Below, one piece after another: positions 8,963-18,109 of a DNA stretch of 64,000 nt; position 1 is the stretch's first letter; each line of letters opens with the position of its first letter. The stretch comes from Planctomycetota bacterium (GTDB lineage: Bacteria > Planctomycetota > UBA1135 > GCA-002686595): NCBI GenBank assembly GCA_012959785.1, contig DUCM01000005.1, positions 248,001 to 312,000 on the forward strand. Direction: 5' to 3'. The position numbers and the translations under genes were made by a program. The notes under the pieces were generated by a model. The model saw nothing but the letters and a program-made list of their open reading frames with translations. It did not search any database and was not told the DNA's origin.

Positions 8963-9352
8963 TCAATTCTCGCTTTGCAAGAGCGCTGATTCTGCTCCGC
9001 CCTCCCTGAACGCGACAACCCTGTTGGAGAGTGCGTTGTAGAGCCCTTGCATCGCGCGCACTGTTCCGTCTACCGCTGTAGACCAAGCATATTCGTCAAC
9101 CCAACCGCCAAGAACTGTGTAGCTGATCCGGCTAGCGCGTTTACCGTCAAGTCGCTGCCACGACAGCGTGACTCCAAACTCATCTTCAAGCGATTTCTTT
9201 TGGCCTATGAGCGCATCGAAGAGCGCCTTGTTCTCTTGGGCCTCGGGACCGTCGATGTACAGCTCAACGCGAGTCTCGTCCTGGAGCACGACACAGTTTC
9301 ACCACTGGCCGAGTCGTCTCGCGCCAACCCAGTCATAGCGCCCGGGGGAGAT
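8963..9352 (-). pseudogene. remnant of a DUF4268 domain gene
   Basis: Read on the minus strand, residues such as RVELYIDG, FDALIGQKKSLEDEFG, LSWQRLDGKRASRIS match the conserved core of DUF4268, a domain usually found at the C-terminus of larger proteins. The longest open frame starts with GTG at 9289. Upstream in the same frame, YDWVGARRLGQW is a plausible continuation of the domain, interrupted by a TGA at 9299-9301. Beyond about 9352 the frame runs into the dnaK stop and the rest of the gene is missing. A nonsense codon plus truncation indicates a pseudogene; a short expressed fragment from the GTG cannot be excluded. Confidence 0.6.
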
Positions 9353-9375
9353 ATTCGCGTGCAGGTCCGAACGGG

Positions 9376-11271
9376 CTAGGCCTTGACCTCGAAGTCGGCG
9401 TCCACCGGGCCTTCATCGCCGCTCTCCGCGGGAGCTGCCTCGGGGGGCGTTTCGGCTTGGGCCTGCTGCTCAGCGTAGATGGCCTCGCCGAGTTTTTGGG
9501 CCTTGCTTTGGAAGTCGGCCAGGGCGGCTTCGATGACGGCCTTGTCGTCGCCCTCGGCGGCTTTTTGCAAAGCCTCCTTGGCGCTGTTGATGGCGGCCAC
9601 ATCCTCCTCGGAGAGCTTGTCCTTGTGCTCTTCGAGTTGCTTGTCGGTTTCGTGCACGATTGCGTCGGTCTGATTCTTCAGGTCGACCACCTCACGACGG
9701 GCCCTGTCCTCATCAGCGTGGGCTTCGGCGTCCATGCGCATCTTCTCGATCTCCTCCTCGGACAATCCCGAAGAGGCTTCGATGCGGATGGTCTGTTCCC
9801 TGCCCGTGCCCTTGTCGATAGCCTTGACCTGCAGGATGCCGTTGGCGTCGATATCGAAGGACACCTCGATCTGCGGCGTGCCGCGGGCCGCTGAAGCGAT
9901 CCCGTCCAGGTGGAATTTGCCCAGGGTGCGATTGTCATTGGCGAACTCGCGCTCACCTTGCAGGACATGGATCTCGACGCTGGGTTGGTTGTCTTGAGCC
10001 GTGGAGAAGGTCTGGCTCTTGGAGGTCGGGATGGTGGTGTTCTTCTCGATCAAGTGAGTCGTCACACCGCCCAAGGTTTCAATGCCCAGGGAAAGCGGAG
10101 TCAGGTCGAGGAGCACCACATCCTTCACGTCGCCGGCGAGGATGCCGCCCTGGATACCCGCGCCCATGGCCACGACTTCGTCGGGGTTTACACTCTTGTT
10201 GGGCTCTTGGGCGAAGATCTTTTGAACCATGGCCTGCACGGCGGGCATGCGGGTGGAACCGCCCACCACGATCACCTCGTCAATGTCGGAGGGCGACAAG
10301 CCGGCGTCCTTGAGGGCCGTTTCACAGGGGATACGAGTGCGCTCGATGAGGCCCTCGGCCAGTTTCTCAAACTGCGCGCGGGTCAGGTTGACTTGCAGGT
10401 GCTTGGGCCCGGAGGCGTCAGCGGTAATGAAGGGCAGGTTGATATCGGTGCCCGTTGCGCTGGAGAGTTCGCACTTGGCCTTTTCGCAAGCTTCGCGGAG
10501 GCGCTGCAAGGCCATGGGGTCGTCGCGTACCTCGATGCCGCTCTCGCTCTTGAACTGCGCCGCCACATGACGGATGAGCACATCGTCGAAGTCATCGCCG
10601 CCGAGGTGAGTATCGCCGTTGGTGGAGAGCACTTCGAAAACACCGTCGCCGATTTCAAGCAGCGAGATGTCGAAGGTGCCGCCGCCCAGGTCGTAGATTG
10701 CCACGCGGCCGCTCTTTTCCTTATTCAACCCGTAGGCCAAGGTGGCCGCGGTGGGCTCGTTGATGATGCGCTCGACCTTGAGACCGGCGATGGTGCCGGC
10801 GTCCTTGGTGGCCTGGCGCTGAGCGTCATTGAAATAAGCCGGCACGGTGATGACCGCGCTTGTCACGCTGCCACCGAGGTAAGCCTCGGCGGCTTCCTTG
10901 AGGTGCGAGAGCACCATGGCGCTGATCTCGGGGGCCGTGTACTGGGTGCCATCGATGTCGACCTTGACCAACTCGTCCGGTCCACCGGTCAACTTGTAGG
11001 CCACTTCGCGCTCCTCGTCGGCCACCTCGCTGTGGCGGCGGCCCATGAAGCGCTTGATGGAAGAGACCGTCCTGGTGGGGTTGGTCACGGCCTGGCGGCG
11101 GGCGGCGGCGCCCACGAGGCGCCCACCGTCGCCAGTGAAGGCCACCACCGAAGGTGTCGTGCGGGCGCCTTCGGCGTTGGTGATCACGACAGGTTCTCCG
11201 CCTTCCATGACGGAAACAACCGAGTTGGTCGTGCCGAGATCTATTCCGATGATCTTGTTCTGATGGCTCAT
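9376..11271 (-). CDS. dnaK: Hsp70 chaperone DnaK
   Basis: A 631-residue Hsp70 chaperone. The ATPase domain opens with [19 protein letters not shown] and contains the phosphate-2 loop [19 protein letters not shown] and the adenosine loop [14 protein letters not shown]; the substrate-binding domain with [15 protein letters not shown] and the helical lid follow. The tail ends in an acidic [11 protein letters not shown] instead of a long EEVD-like or Gly-rich end. An AGGAG sequence lies 12 bases upstream of the ATG, one of the few Shine-Dalgarno sequences in the window. No grpE, dnaJ or hrcA is adjacent, and I saw no CIRCE inverted repeat in the 240 bases upstream; a weak TTGGAC / TTTATG pair is at 11355-11384. 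Confidence 0.97.
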   Translation of the reverse strand: MSHQNKIIGIDLGTTNSVVSVMEGGEPVVITNAEGARTTPSVVAFTGDGGRLVGAAARRQAVTNPTRTVSSIKRFMGRRHSEVADEEREVAYKLTGGPDELVKVDIDGTQYTAPEISAMVLSHLKEAAEAYLGGSVTSAVITVPAYFNDAQRQATKDAGTIAGLKVERIINEPTAATLAYGLNKEKSGRVAIYDLGGGTFDISLLEIGDGVFEVLSTNGDTHLGGDDFDDVLIRHVAAQFKSESGIEVRDDPMALQRLREACEKAKCELSSATGTDINLPFITADASGPKHLQVNLTRAQFEKLAEGLIERTRIPCETALKDAGLSPSDIDEVIVVGGSTRMPAVQAMVQKIFAQEPNKSVNPDEVVAMGAGIQGGILAGDVKDVVLLDLTPLSLGIETLGGVTTHLIEKNTTIPTSKSQTFSTAQDNQPSVEIHVLQGEREFANDNRTLGKFHLDGIASAARGTPQIEVSFDIDANGILQVKAIDKGTGREQTIRIEASSGLSEEEIEKMRMDAEAHADEDRARREVVDLKNQTDAIVHETDKQLEEHKDKLSEEDVAAINSAKEALQKAAEGDDKAVIEAALADFQSKAQKLGEAIYAEQQAQAETPPEAAPAESGDEGPVDADFEVKA

Positions 11272-11511
11272 GGTTTCGAGAAGCTCCTCTGGCCCTCAGT
11301 CCGGGCCTGGCTAAAAAGTAGTGGTCTGGCTTTGTGCCGCGGGGCACGGGCTCACATAAACAAACTCCGTGCCATCCGGTCCAATACCCCTAATCTGTTC
11401 TTGCACAAGCACTTACATCCGCACGTCGGGAGCCTCGGCTGTCAACATGGCAGGCGCCGCGCTCCTCCCTGGGGCACCCCTGCAAGAATGGCAGGAGCCC
11501 GCGGCCGCCCG

Positions 11512-12876
11512 CTATAGGTCGTAAGCCTTGATCTTGCGGTACAGGGTGCGCTCGCCGATCCCGAGCAATTTGGCGGTCTGCTCGCGGTTGCCTTCGAAGA
11601 GGGCCAGGTTCTGGGCGATCAAGTCCCGCTCAACCTCGGCCAGGGAACGACCAGCCAGAGCGTACTCAGCCCCCTCCCGCGCGGGCCCGTTCGCGCCGTC
11701 CACCACCTGTGCCGGAACATCGGCGAGGCTCAGGGTCGTGCTGCCGGCGAGCACGACCATGTTCTCGATGCAATTGCGTAATTCGCGCACATTGCCAGGC
11801 CAGGAGTAACGCACCAGACGGGTACGCGCCTCGGGGGCAATTCCGCTGATCTCGCGCTTGTGGGTCGCGCTGAACTCCTGCAAGAAGTGATCAACGAGGA
11901 GCGGGATGTCGCCGCTGCGTTCGCGCAAGGGCGGCAACTCCACGGTCACCACTTGCAAGCGGAAGAACAGGTCCTCGCGGAACTCGCCCGAGGCGACCAT
12001 GGCCTGCAGGTCGCGGTTGGTGGCCGCCACGAGCCTGATGTCCACCGCCACGGACTGGTTGCCTCCCACCGGCACAACCTCGCGGGCCTCTAGCACCCGC
12101 AACAACTTCGCCTGGGTATCGAGGGGCATGTCGCCGACCTCGTCGAGGAACAGAGTCCCACCATTGGCGTAGACCACGCGACCTTCCTTGGCCCCGAGCG
12201 CGCCGGTGAATGCGCCCTTCACATGGCCGAAGAGTTCCGACTCGATCAGACCTTCGGAAAGCGCCGCGCAGTTGACGGCCACGAAGGGCCGCGCCCTGCG
12301 CGGACTGTTTTGGTGCAGGGCTTGGGCCACCAGTTCCTTGCCCGTTCCGCTCTCCCCCAGAACCAGCACCGTGGCATCGGTGCCAGCCACCCGCGCAAGT
12401 CGCTCGAAGAGCCGCTGCATGGCCGGCGAGTGGCCGATCAGGTTTTCGAACCCGTAGCGCTTGTCAAGTTGGCGGCGCAATTCCACATTGGCCACCTTGT
12501 TGCGCACAGCCTCCACGGCCCGCGGCAGCTTGGTGCGTAATTCGGCCAGATTCACCGGTTTGGTGAGGTAATCAGCGGCTCCTATCTGAATCGCCTCCAC
12601 CGCCGTGGCCACCGATCCGTGACCTGTGATGACGAGCACCACGGCTTCCGGCTGTAGGTGTCGTGCCTCGCGCAGGACATCCAGTCCGGACTTGTCGTGC
12701 ATGATCAGGTCGGTCAGAACGGCGTCGAAACTGCGTTCGGAGAGTTGGCTGATGCCGGCGTTTCCCGAGGTGGCCACGATGCACTCATGCCCGTCCATTT
12801 CCAGCCCGTCGGCCAGGGCTTCGGCGTGGCCTTCGTCGTCGTCCACCACCAAAACGGAAATGCGCTTCTCGCTCAT
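11512..12876 (-). CDS. sigma-54-dependent response regulator (NtrC family)
   Basis: A 454-residue activator with the full three-domain layout. The receiver domain (1-120) has the acidic pair D12/D13, phospho-acceptor D56, T84 and K106. The AAA+ domain has Walker A GESGTGKE (174-181), the sigma-54 contact loop GAFTGA (221-226) and Walker B TLFLDEVGD (241-249). A Fis-type helix-turn-helix ends the protein (about 430-454, REQTAKLLGIGERTLYRKIK). It should remodel sigma-54 RNA polymerase when phosphorylated by the kinase encoded just upstream, whose stop overlaps this start by four bases. The target genes are not evident from the neighbourhood. Confidence 0.93.
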   Translation of the reverse strand: MSEKRISVLVVDDDEGHAEALADGLEMDGHECIVATSGNAGISQLSERSFDAVLTDLIMHDKSGLDVLREARHLQPEAVVLVITGHGSVATAVEAIQIGAADYLTKPVNLAELRTKLPRAVEAVRNKVANVELRRQLDKRYGFENLIGHSPAMQRLFERLARVAGTDATVLVLGESGTGKELVAQALHQNSPRRARPFVAVNCAALSEGLIESELFGHVKGAFTGALGAKEGRVVYANGGTLFLDEVGDMPLDTQAKLLRVLEAREVVPVGGNQSVAVDIRLVAATNRDLQAMVASGEFREDLFFRLQVVTVELPPLRERSGDIPLLVDHFLQEFSATHKREISGIAPEARTRLVRYSWPGNVRELRNCIENMVVLAGSTTLSLADVPAQVVDGANGPAREGAEYALAGRSLAEVERDLIAQNLALFEGNREQTAKLLGIGERTLYRKIKAYDL

Positions 12877-13631
12877 GACCCGGATCCCCCGCCGCTGCTG
12901 GTGATCTCCACCACCAAGGGCAGGACCACCCGAAAACTCGTTCCGCGGCCCAACTCGGACACCACCGAGATCGTGCCATCGTGTTCGTGGACGATGCGCC
13001 GCGTGGTGGCCAGCCCCAGGCCCGAACCGTTTTTCTTGGTGGACCAGTAGGTGTCGAAGCAGCGCTCGAGATCCTCGGGCGTCATGCCCACGCCAGTGTC
13101 GGTGATGGTCAAAACCACATGACTGCCTTCGCGCTGGGCGCTGACGATCAACTCGCCGCCCATGGGCATGGCCTGACGAGCGTTGACTACCAAGTTCAGC
13201 AAGGCCTGGCGCATGGCGCCCGCGTCGATGATCGCCAGGGGCAAGGACGAGGGCAGGTCCACATGCTGGCGAATGCCTTGCAGACCGCCTTCCGTCTCGA
13301 CGAAGCCGAGCACCTCGCGTAGAACCTCGAGCAGGTTCTGCGGTGAACGGTTGATCTCACCGCCGCGGGCATAGATCAAAAAGTCCTCGAGAATATCTTC
13401 GAGGCGCGCAATCTCCCGCTGCAAGGTGGCCACGCGCTTCATGCAGCGCTTCTCGCGGGCCGACAACTCCGCCCGCTGGTCCGACTGACCACGAGTGAAC
13501 TCCTCCTCGAGCAAGGACAGGTTGATCGACATGGTGGAGAGCGGATTCTTGATCTCGTGGGCGAGACCTCCGGCGAGGCGTGTCAAGAGCACGCCCCTAT
13601 CGGGACGCTCGGGGGGTTCTTCAGGAGTCAT
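12873..13631 (-). CDS. soluble two-component histidine kinase partnered with the NtrC-type regulator
   Basis: A 252-residue kinase consisting of little more than the catalytic core. The H-box is LAGGLAHEIKNPLSTM with H25, followed by the N-box NLVVNARQAM, the G1 box DTGVGM and the G2 box GSGLGLATTRRIV. There is no membrane helix and no PAS, GAF or other sensor domain, so it must receive its signal through a partner or a cytoplasmic ligand. NtrB-like kinases normally carry a PAS domain, which is absent here. The four-base overlap with the regulator gene makes the two a cognate pair. Confidence 0.92.
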   Translation of the reverse strand: MTPEEPPERPDRGVLLTRLAGGLAHEIKNPLSTMSINLSLLEEEFTRGQSDQRAELSAREKRCMKRVATLQREIARLEDILEDFLIYARGGEINRSPQNLLEVLREVLGFVETEGGLQGIRQHVDLPSSLPLAIIDAGAMRQALLNLVVNARQAMPMGGELIVSAQREGSHVVLTITDTGVGMTPEDLERCFDTYWSTKKNGSGLGLATTRRIVHEHDGTISVVSELGRGTSFRVVLPLVVEITSSGGGSGS

Positions 13632-13794
13632 GGAGTCGCGCAGGACAGGCTGAGGCGGGGCCCATGTTCGGCCCCCCGGCGCCGGAATGCAACGACTGGC
13701 GCTGACAGCCCTATCCTAGAGCCGCGAGCGTGCCGTAGAATCCGCACCACCTGGGCGCTCCACTGCCTGGCGTTGTACCGGCGGATTACTGCTC

Positions 13795-14889
13795 TTGACC
13801 TTCCCCATCCACAAGCTCGATGACTCCAACGGCGAACCCGTGCGCGAGTGGCTCGACGGCGCCTGTCAGGTTCTGTCGGAGGGCCAGCTCGTGGCCCTGC
13901 CCACCGAGACTGTCTACGGCCTGGCGGCCCGCGCCGACGACGCCACGGCCCTCGCGCGCCTGGCCGAGATCAAGGGCCGCCCGGGGGGCATCGCCTGGAC
14001 CTGGCACATCGGCGCCATGGAGGCCCTGGAGGCCTTTCCCGGCCCCCAAGCCACGGTCCGTCGCCTGGTTGAGCGCTACTGGCCCGGCCCCTTGACCCTG
14101 ATCCTGCCCGGTGTGCCAGCGGGGTTGGAACTGGCTGCTCTTGACGGATGGACGGGCGTGCGCTTCACCGCCGAACCCTTCGCCCGGGCCCTCTGTACCC
14201 ACGCGAGCTTCCCGGTGGTGATGACCAGCGCCAACCTCCACGGCCAGCCCGCTGCGTCCGATGTGGCTGGCCTCGAACGCCTCGACACGAGCCTGCTCGG
14301 CCTCGTGATCGACGGCGGACAGACGCGCATCAAGGAAGCCTCCACGATCCTCAAGATCGGCCCGGGCAGTTTTGAACTCTTGCGCGCAGGGCTGCACGAT
14401 ATCGAGGCTCTGCGCCGCACGGCCGGGCGCAGAATCGCCTTCATCTGCACGGGCAACACCTGCCGCAGCCCCATGGCCGAAGCCCTGGCGCGCCAGGTCC
14501 TGGCCGAGCGCCTCGCTTGCGACCCCGAAGCCATCGGAAAAACCGGTTTCCGCGTGCGCTCCATGGGCGTCTTCGCTTCCTCGGGAGCCCCTGCCACGGC
14601 TGCCGCACGGGAGGCCATGGGCGAGCTTTCCCTCGATATTTCGGCCCATGCTTCGTCTCCGGCCCTGCCCGAGGTGATCGCCGACTTTGACCAGGTCTTC
14701 TGCATGACCGAATCCCACCGCGCCGCCCTGGCCACGATCCTGGAGCCTGGTATCCTGGCCAAAGTGACCCTGCTCGACCCCCAGCAGCGCGATGTGCCCG
14801 ACCCCATCGGTGGCGGCCTGGACGATTATCGGCGCTGCGCCCGGCACATAGCTGATTGCATCACGCGCCACGCCGACGACTGGGTCTAG
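13795..14889 (+). CDS. TsaC/Sua5 (YrdC) domain fused to YwlE-like low-molecular-weight phosphatase
   Basis: A 364-residue fusion. Residues 1-208 form a YrdC domain: LPTETVYGLAARAD (35-48), KGRP (60-63, with the K and R of the KxR motif) and VVMTSANLHGQPA (141-153, the SxN motif), as expected for threonylcarbamoyl-AMP synthase, which makes the precursor of t6A37 in tRNA. From 212 a low-molecular-weight phosphatase follows, with P-loop CTGNTCRS (C218 to R224, CX5R) and general-acid motif DPIGG near the end. The Thr inside the loop (T222) is the residue that sets arginine-phosphate specificity in B. subtilis YwlE, whose gene neighbours ywlC (TsaC). The start is TTG; no in-frame ATG precedes the YrdC core. 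The usual KPL stretch after KGRP is replaced by GGIAW. The end overlaps the convergent next gene by four bases. Confidence 0.85.
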   Translation: MTFPIHKLDDSNGEPVREWLDGACQVLSEGQLVALPTETVYGLAARADDATALARLAEIKGRPGGIAWTWHIGAMEALEAFPGPQATVRRLVERYWPGPLTLILPGVPAGLELAALDGWTGVRFTAEPFARALCTHASFPVVMTSANLHGQPAASDVAGLERLDTSLLGLVIDGGQTRIKEASTILKIGPGSFELLRAGLHDIEALRRTAGRRIAFICTGNTCRSPMAEALARQVLAERLACDPEAIGKTGFRVRSMGVFASSGAPATAAAREAMGELSLDISAHASSPALPEVIADFDQVFCMTESHRAALATILEPGILAKVTLLDPQQRDVPDPIGGGLDDYRRCARHIADCITRHADDWV

Positions 14890-17537
14890 CGCCGCCACCC
14901 CCGGGTGCGCAAGCCTGCGGGGGTTGCGTCGATGCGCGGACAGAGGGCACGGGCCTGGTCCCGGGCAGCCTGGGCTTCGGGGCGCTCCAGGCGTTCGAGG
15001 GCGAAGGCCATGTACCAATGCAAGTCGGCGCGCTCGGGGCGCAGGGCCAGGGCGCGATTTAGGCTCAGCACGGCCTCGGCGGCGGAAGCCGCCGAAGAGT
15101 CGCCCGCAAGGCGCGCCACGCCCCGCCGCAGACTGTGGAGAAATTGGCGCTCTTCCCAGAAGGCCTGCAACTCGGGGTCCAGGGGCGCCAAGCTGCGGGC
15201 GCGCGCCAGTAGCGCGGGACCCTCCTGGGCGTAGCCCGCTCCCTCGAGTGAACCGCCACGGGAATTGAGCTCCAGGAGTGCATAAGCCTCACGGGCTGCA
15301 CGCAACTCTGCCAGGGCCTCGAAACGCTTCGATGCTGCTCCGGAAAGCTCCCGGCACCATTCCGCGGGCGGCAGCGCCGCGCCCTCGCGCAGGCTGCGCA
15401 AGTTGCGGGGCAAGTCGGCCAGCAAGTCCAGCCCACGACGACGCGGGCGGTAGACGATCCAGGGATCGCCATCGGTCAGGGGCCGCGGGACGCAAGGCCA
15501 CGAGGCACCATCCTGGATGTAACGCGCCAAGAAACCCGCCGGACCATCCAGACCCAGTTCGCGCAACTCGCGGGCGAGGAGCTCAGCGCCAGCGGTGGCC
15601 TCGGGGAAGCGCGCGGCATCCAGCAGCGGCAGGGCCTCGCCACCGAGCAAGACGACTTGAGTCCCGAAGAGCCAGACGCTGCTCCAGGGCATGGCCTCGC
15701 AGAAAGCCCCCACCACGGCCTCGAACACCGCGGGCTCGAGGGCATGGGGCGGCACCCACTGGCACAGGAGTCCGCCGGGAGCGAGCGCCGTCCGCGCCCT
15801 TGCGTAGAACTCCTCGGTGTACAGGTAGACACCAAAGGGCGAGTCGGGCAGCAGCGGCTCCATGGTCAGTACATCCAGGCTGCCCGCCAGGTTGGCCAGG
15901 TGGCGGCGGCCGTCACCCAGGTGCACCGTGACCCGCTCGCGCTCATTGAGCACGCCGCGGCCCGCCTCCTCGAACCAATCGGCAGCGGCTATCACCGCCG
16001 CCGATAGTTCGAGCACTTCGATGTGTTGCACTTCGGGGTGCAAGGCCACAGCACCGGCGGTGGTGCCCGTGCCAAAGGCCAGTACTCCAACTCGCTCGGG
16101 CGCGGGGTGCAAGAACAGGGGCAGGTGCCCGAGAGCGCGCATGTAGGCGTAGTCGCGGCCCGTGCCCGCTGCTCGGAAACCGTCGGTCATGAGGGTCCGC
16201 GTACCGCGCAGGCCGTCCTCCACCACGGCCACGGCGAAGTGCCGGTCCTCGCTGAACTCGAGTACCTCGAGGGCCGGGTCGCTCAAAGCCGGCGCGGCCA
16301 GGGCCAGAGGCATGGCACGAAAACCCGCCCAACCAAACACGCAAACGGCCGCCGCAGCAGCCGCCCAGGCAGCGGGCGAGGGCCGCGCCCCTAAACACGC
16401 GAGCCAGCACAGCACCGAGAGGGACCAAAAGGCCAGGGCTCCGTTGAGGCCGAAGTAGGGCACGATCAAGAAGTGGGAAAGCGGTAGCCCAAGCAATGCC
16501 CCCAGGGCTTCCCATGCGAGCAGAGATCCCAGGCGCGGACCGCTCTCGCCGGAGATCTCGCGGTGTAAGAGGGGCACCACGGCGCCGAAAGGCACGAGGG
16601 CCGGTCCCACGAGCACGCAGGCTCGCAGCAAGAGCGGCCACTCCTGCGTGCGCTCCAAAAAAAACGGCGCAACAAAAAACCAAGCGCTAGCAACGGCACA
16701 CAAACCGCCGAGGCGCACCAGCGCCCCTGGCCCTCTGCCCAGGAGGCGTGGCAAGAAAGCAGCGCCCAGGGCAAGAGCCGCCATGCTCGCGATCAAGACT
16801 CCGCTTAGCGCGTTCTGCATGCCGCCGAACCACAGGACACCCAGGCGCAGGGCCAACCACTCCAGGGTCGCGAGCCAGGCGGTCCCGAAGGCCAGCAGCA
16901 GGCCAGCGCGTGCCAAGCCGAGTTGGCCGTCAGCGGCTATGGCGCCAGGGCTGGCTGGCCGTGGTGCGCCATGGCGTTTGCCGAGCAGAGCGACCAGGGC
17001 CGCAGCCAGGGCACAAACCCCCGCCACGCTGGCGGCCTTGATGCGGCCATGTGCCGCGGGCAAGACAAAGCCCACCTGCCAGGCGCCCAGGGCCGCGCCG
17101 GCCAGGTTGGAGGCGAAGAGCAGAGCCAAACTGTCTCCCGCCGCCAAGGACCAGCGCCGGGCGAGTTGCGGCAGGAACACTCCTTGAGCAGAGGCCACGG
17201 TGAACAGCGCCGCCAGGGACGCACTCCAAGCCGCGGCCCGGGACGGCGTGCCCGCCGCCATGGAAACCAGCCAAGCCGGCGCGCAGAAAGCGCTAGCTGC
17301 CAGGAACGCCCCGGCTGTGATCAGCGCCACCTGGGGCGGACCGCGAAAGCTTCCCGAGGCCCAAGCGCCCAGGGACCAGCCCACAAGAAAGACCGTCAAC
17401 CCCACGGCCGCGCTCACGCCGTAGCCCAGAGTCAAGCCGCACAGGCTGACAAACACGATCTCTAGCCCCAGCCCCGATGCGCCCGCCAGGAAGGCTGCGC
17501 TCAAGAGCGGCAACTTTTCCCTCAGCGCGACCGCCAA
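14886..17537 (-). CDS. multi-spanning membrane protein with spermidine-synthase-like methyltransferase-fold domain and TPR-like tail
   Basis: About 883 residues from a TTG at 17535-17537, or 908 from a TTG at 17612 that would overlap the upstream gene by 43 bases. The N-terminal half has about a dozen membrane helices arranged like a transporter. A Rossmann-type domain follows, with the nucleotide-binding glycine loop VLAFGTGTTAGAVAL and HIEVLELSAAV, as in spermidine synthases. At the usual catalytic aspartate (DSSDP in SpeE) this protein reads MEPLLPDSP, so canonical aminopropyltransfer is doubtful. The last 100 residues (RPERADLHWYMAFALERLERPEAQAARDQA) look like a TPR pair. Such fused membrane SpeE-like proteins are widespread and uncharacterised. 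Confidence 0.7.
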   Translation of the reverse strand: MAVALREKLPLLSAAFLAGASGLGLEIVFVSLCGLTLGYGVSAAVGLTVFLVGWSLGAWASGSFRGPPQVALITAGAFLAASAFCAPAWLVSMAAGTPSRAAAWSASLAALFTVASAQGVFLPQLARRWSLAAGDSLALLFASNLAGAALGAWQVGFVLPAAHGRIKAASVAGVCALAAALVALLGKRHGAPRPASPGAIAADGQLGLARAGLLLAFGTAWLATLEWLALRLGVLWFGGMQNALSGVLIASMAALALGAAFLPRLLGRGPGALVRLGGLCAVASAWFFVAPFFLERTQEWPLLLRACVLVGPALVPFGAVVPLLHREISGESGPRLGSLLAWEALGALLGLPLSHFLIVPYFGLNGALAFWSLSVLCWLACLGARPSPAAWAAAAAAVCVFGWAGFRAMPLALAAPALSDPALEVLEFSEDRHFAVAVVEDGLRGTRTLMTDGFRAAGTGRDYAYMRALGHLPLFLHPAPERVGVLAFGTGTTAGAVALHPEVQHIEVLELSAAVIAAADWFEEAGRGVLNERERVTVHLGDGRRHLANLAGSLDVLTMEPLLPDSPFGVYLYTEEFYARARTALAPGGLLCQWVPPHALEPAVFEAVVGAFCEAMPWSSVWLFGTQVVLLGGEALPLLDAARFPEATAGAELLARELRELGLDGPAGFLARYIQDGASWPCVPRPLTDGDPWIVYRPRRRGLDLLADLPRNLRSLREGAALPPAEWCRELSGAASKRFEALAELRAAREAYALLELNSRGGSLEGAGYAQEGPALLARARSLAPLDPELQAFWEERQFLHSLRRGVARLAGDSSAASAAEAVLSLNRALALRPERADLHWYMAFALERLERPEAQAARDQARALCPRIDATPAGLRTRGWRR

Positions 17538-17569
17538 GCCCCTGGCCAGAGGGCCTCGAAGCCCTGGAC

Positions 17570-18037
17570 TCAAGCGTCGTCGGTGCGCAGGGCGTACCAA
17601 GCCGATTCGCAAGTTTCGGCGCTCAGAAGTTCCTCGCGCACGCTGTCCTTGCCGAGCACTCGGGCCACATCGGCCAGGGTACGGATGTGCAGGAGCTTCT
17701 GGGCCTTGGGAATCACGAGCAGCACAACCAAGCGCGTTGGCTGGCCGTCGATGCTCTCGAAGTCGAGCCCTGCCTCGTCCTGCACAATGCCCAGGGCCAC
17801 GGCGATCTCGCTCAGGCCATCCACGGCCGCGTGGGGAATCGCGATCCCGTTCTCCATGCCGGTGGACATGGAGCGCTCGCGGGCCAGGACAGCGTCGCGC
17901 ACACCAGGCGCCTCATCGGCGGTCAAGCGCTCCGAGCGCACCAGGTGCTCGATCAGCTTCCCCAGTGCGTCCCACTTGTCGTCGGGCGCAAAACCCAGGA
18001 TCAGGTCCTCGGGGGTGAAGAGTTCAGTCAAGCGCAT
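17570..18037 (-). CDS. PTS EIIA domain protein (PtsN/EIIA-Ntr or fructose type)
   Basis: A 155-residue single EIIA domain starting at ATG 18035-18037 (MRLTELFTPEDLIL); an upstream TTG at 18079 would add 14 residues that do not resemble the family. The phosphorylatable histidine is H69 in GIAIPHAAVDG, and the rest matches the fold (GIVQDEAGLDFESIDGQPTRLVVLLV). No HPr, EI or sugar permease gene is near, which favours a regulatory role of the PtsN kind. It lies 72 bases downstream of nhaA in the same direction, so cotranscription with an Na+/H+ antiporter is likely. Regulation of the antiporter by this protein is inference only. Confidence 0.85.
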   Translation of the reverse strand: MRLTELFTPEDLILGFAPDDKWDALGKLIEHLVRSERLTADEAPGVRDAVLARERSMSTGMENGIAIPHAAVDGLSEIAVALGIVQDEAGLDFESIDGQPTRLVVLLVIPKAQKLLHIRTLADVARVLGKDSVREELLSAETCESAWYALRTDDA

Positions 18038-18109
18038 GGCCGAGAGGATACATCCCAGGGCCATGGCGGTGGAACGCAAAGCCCCAAAGGCGCCCGGAGG
18101 TTGCGCGCC

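Noticed and set aside
8701-9018. 105-residue minus-strand frame in the gene-poor scar
   Set aside because: Arg/Ser/Pro-rich, no motif, overlaps the end of the DUF4268 remnant in another frame.
9910-11517. 535-residue plus-strand frame opposite dnaK
   Set aside because: Antisense of a conserved chaperone gene; no motif.
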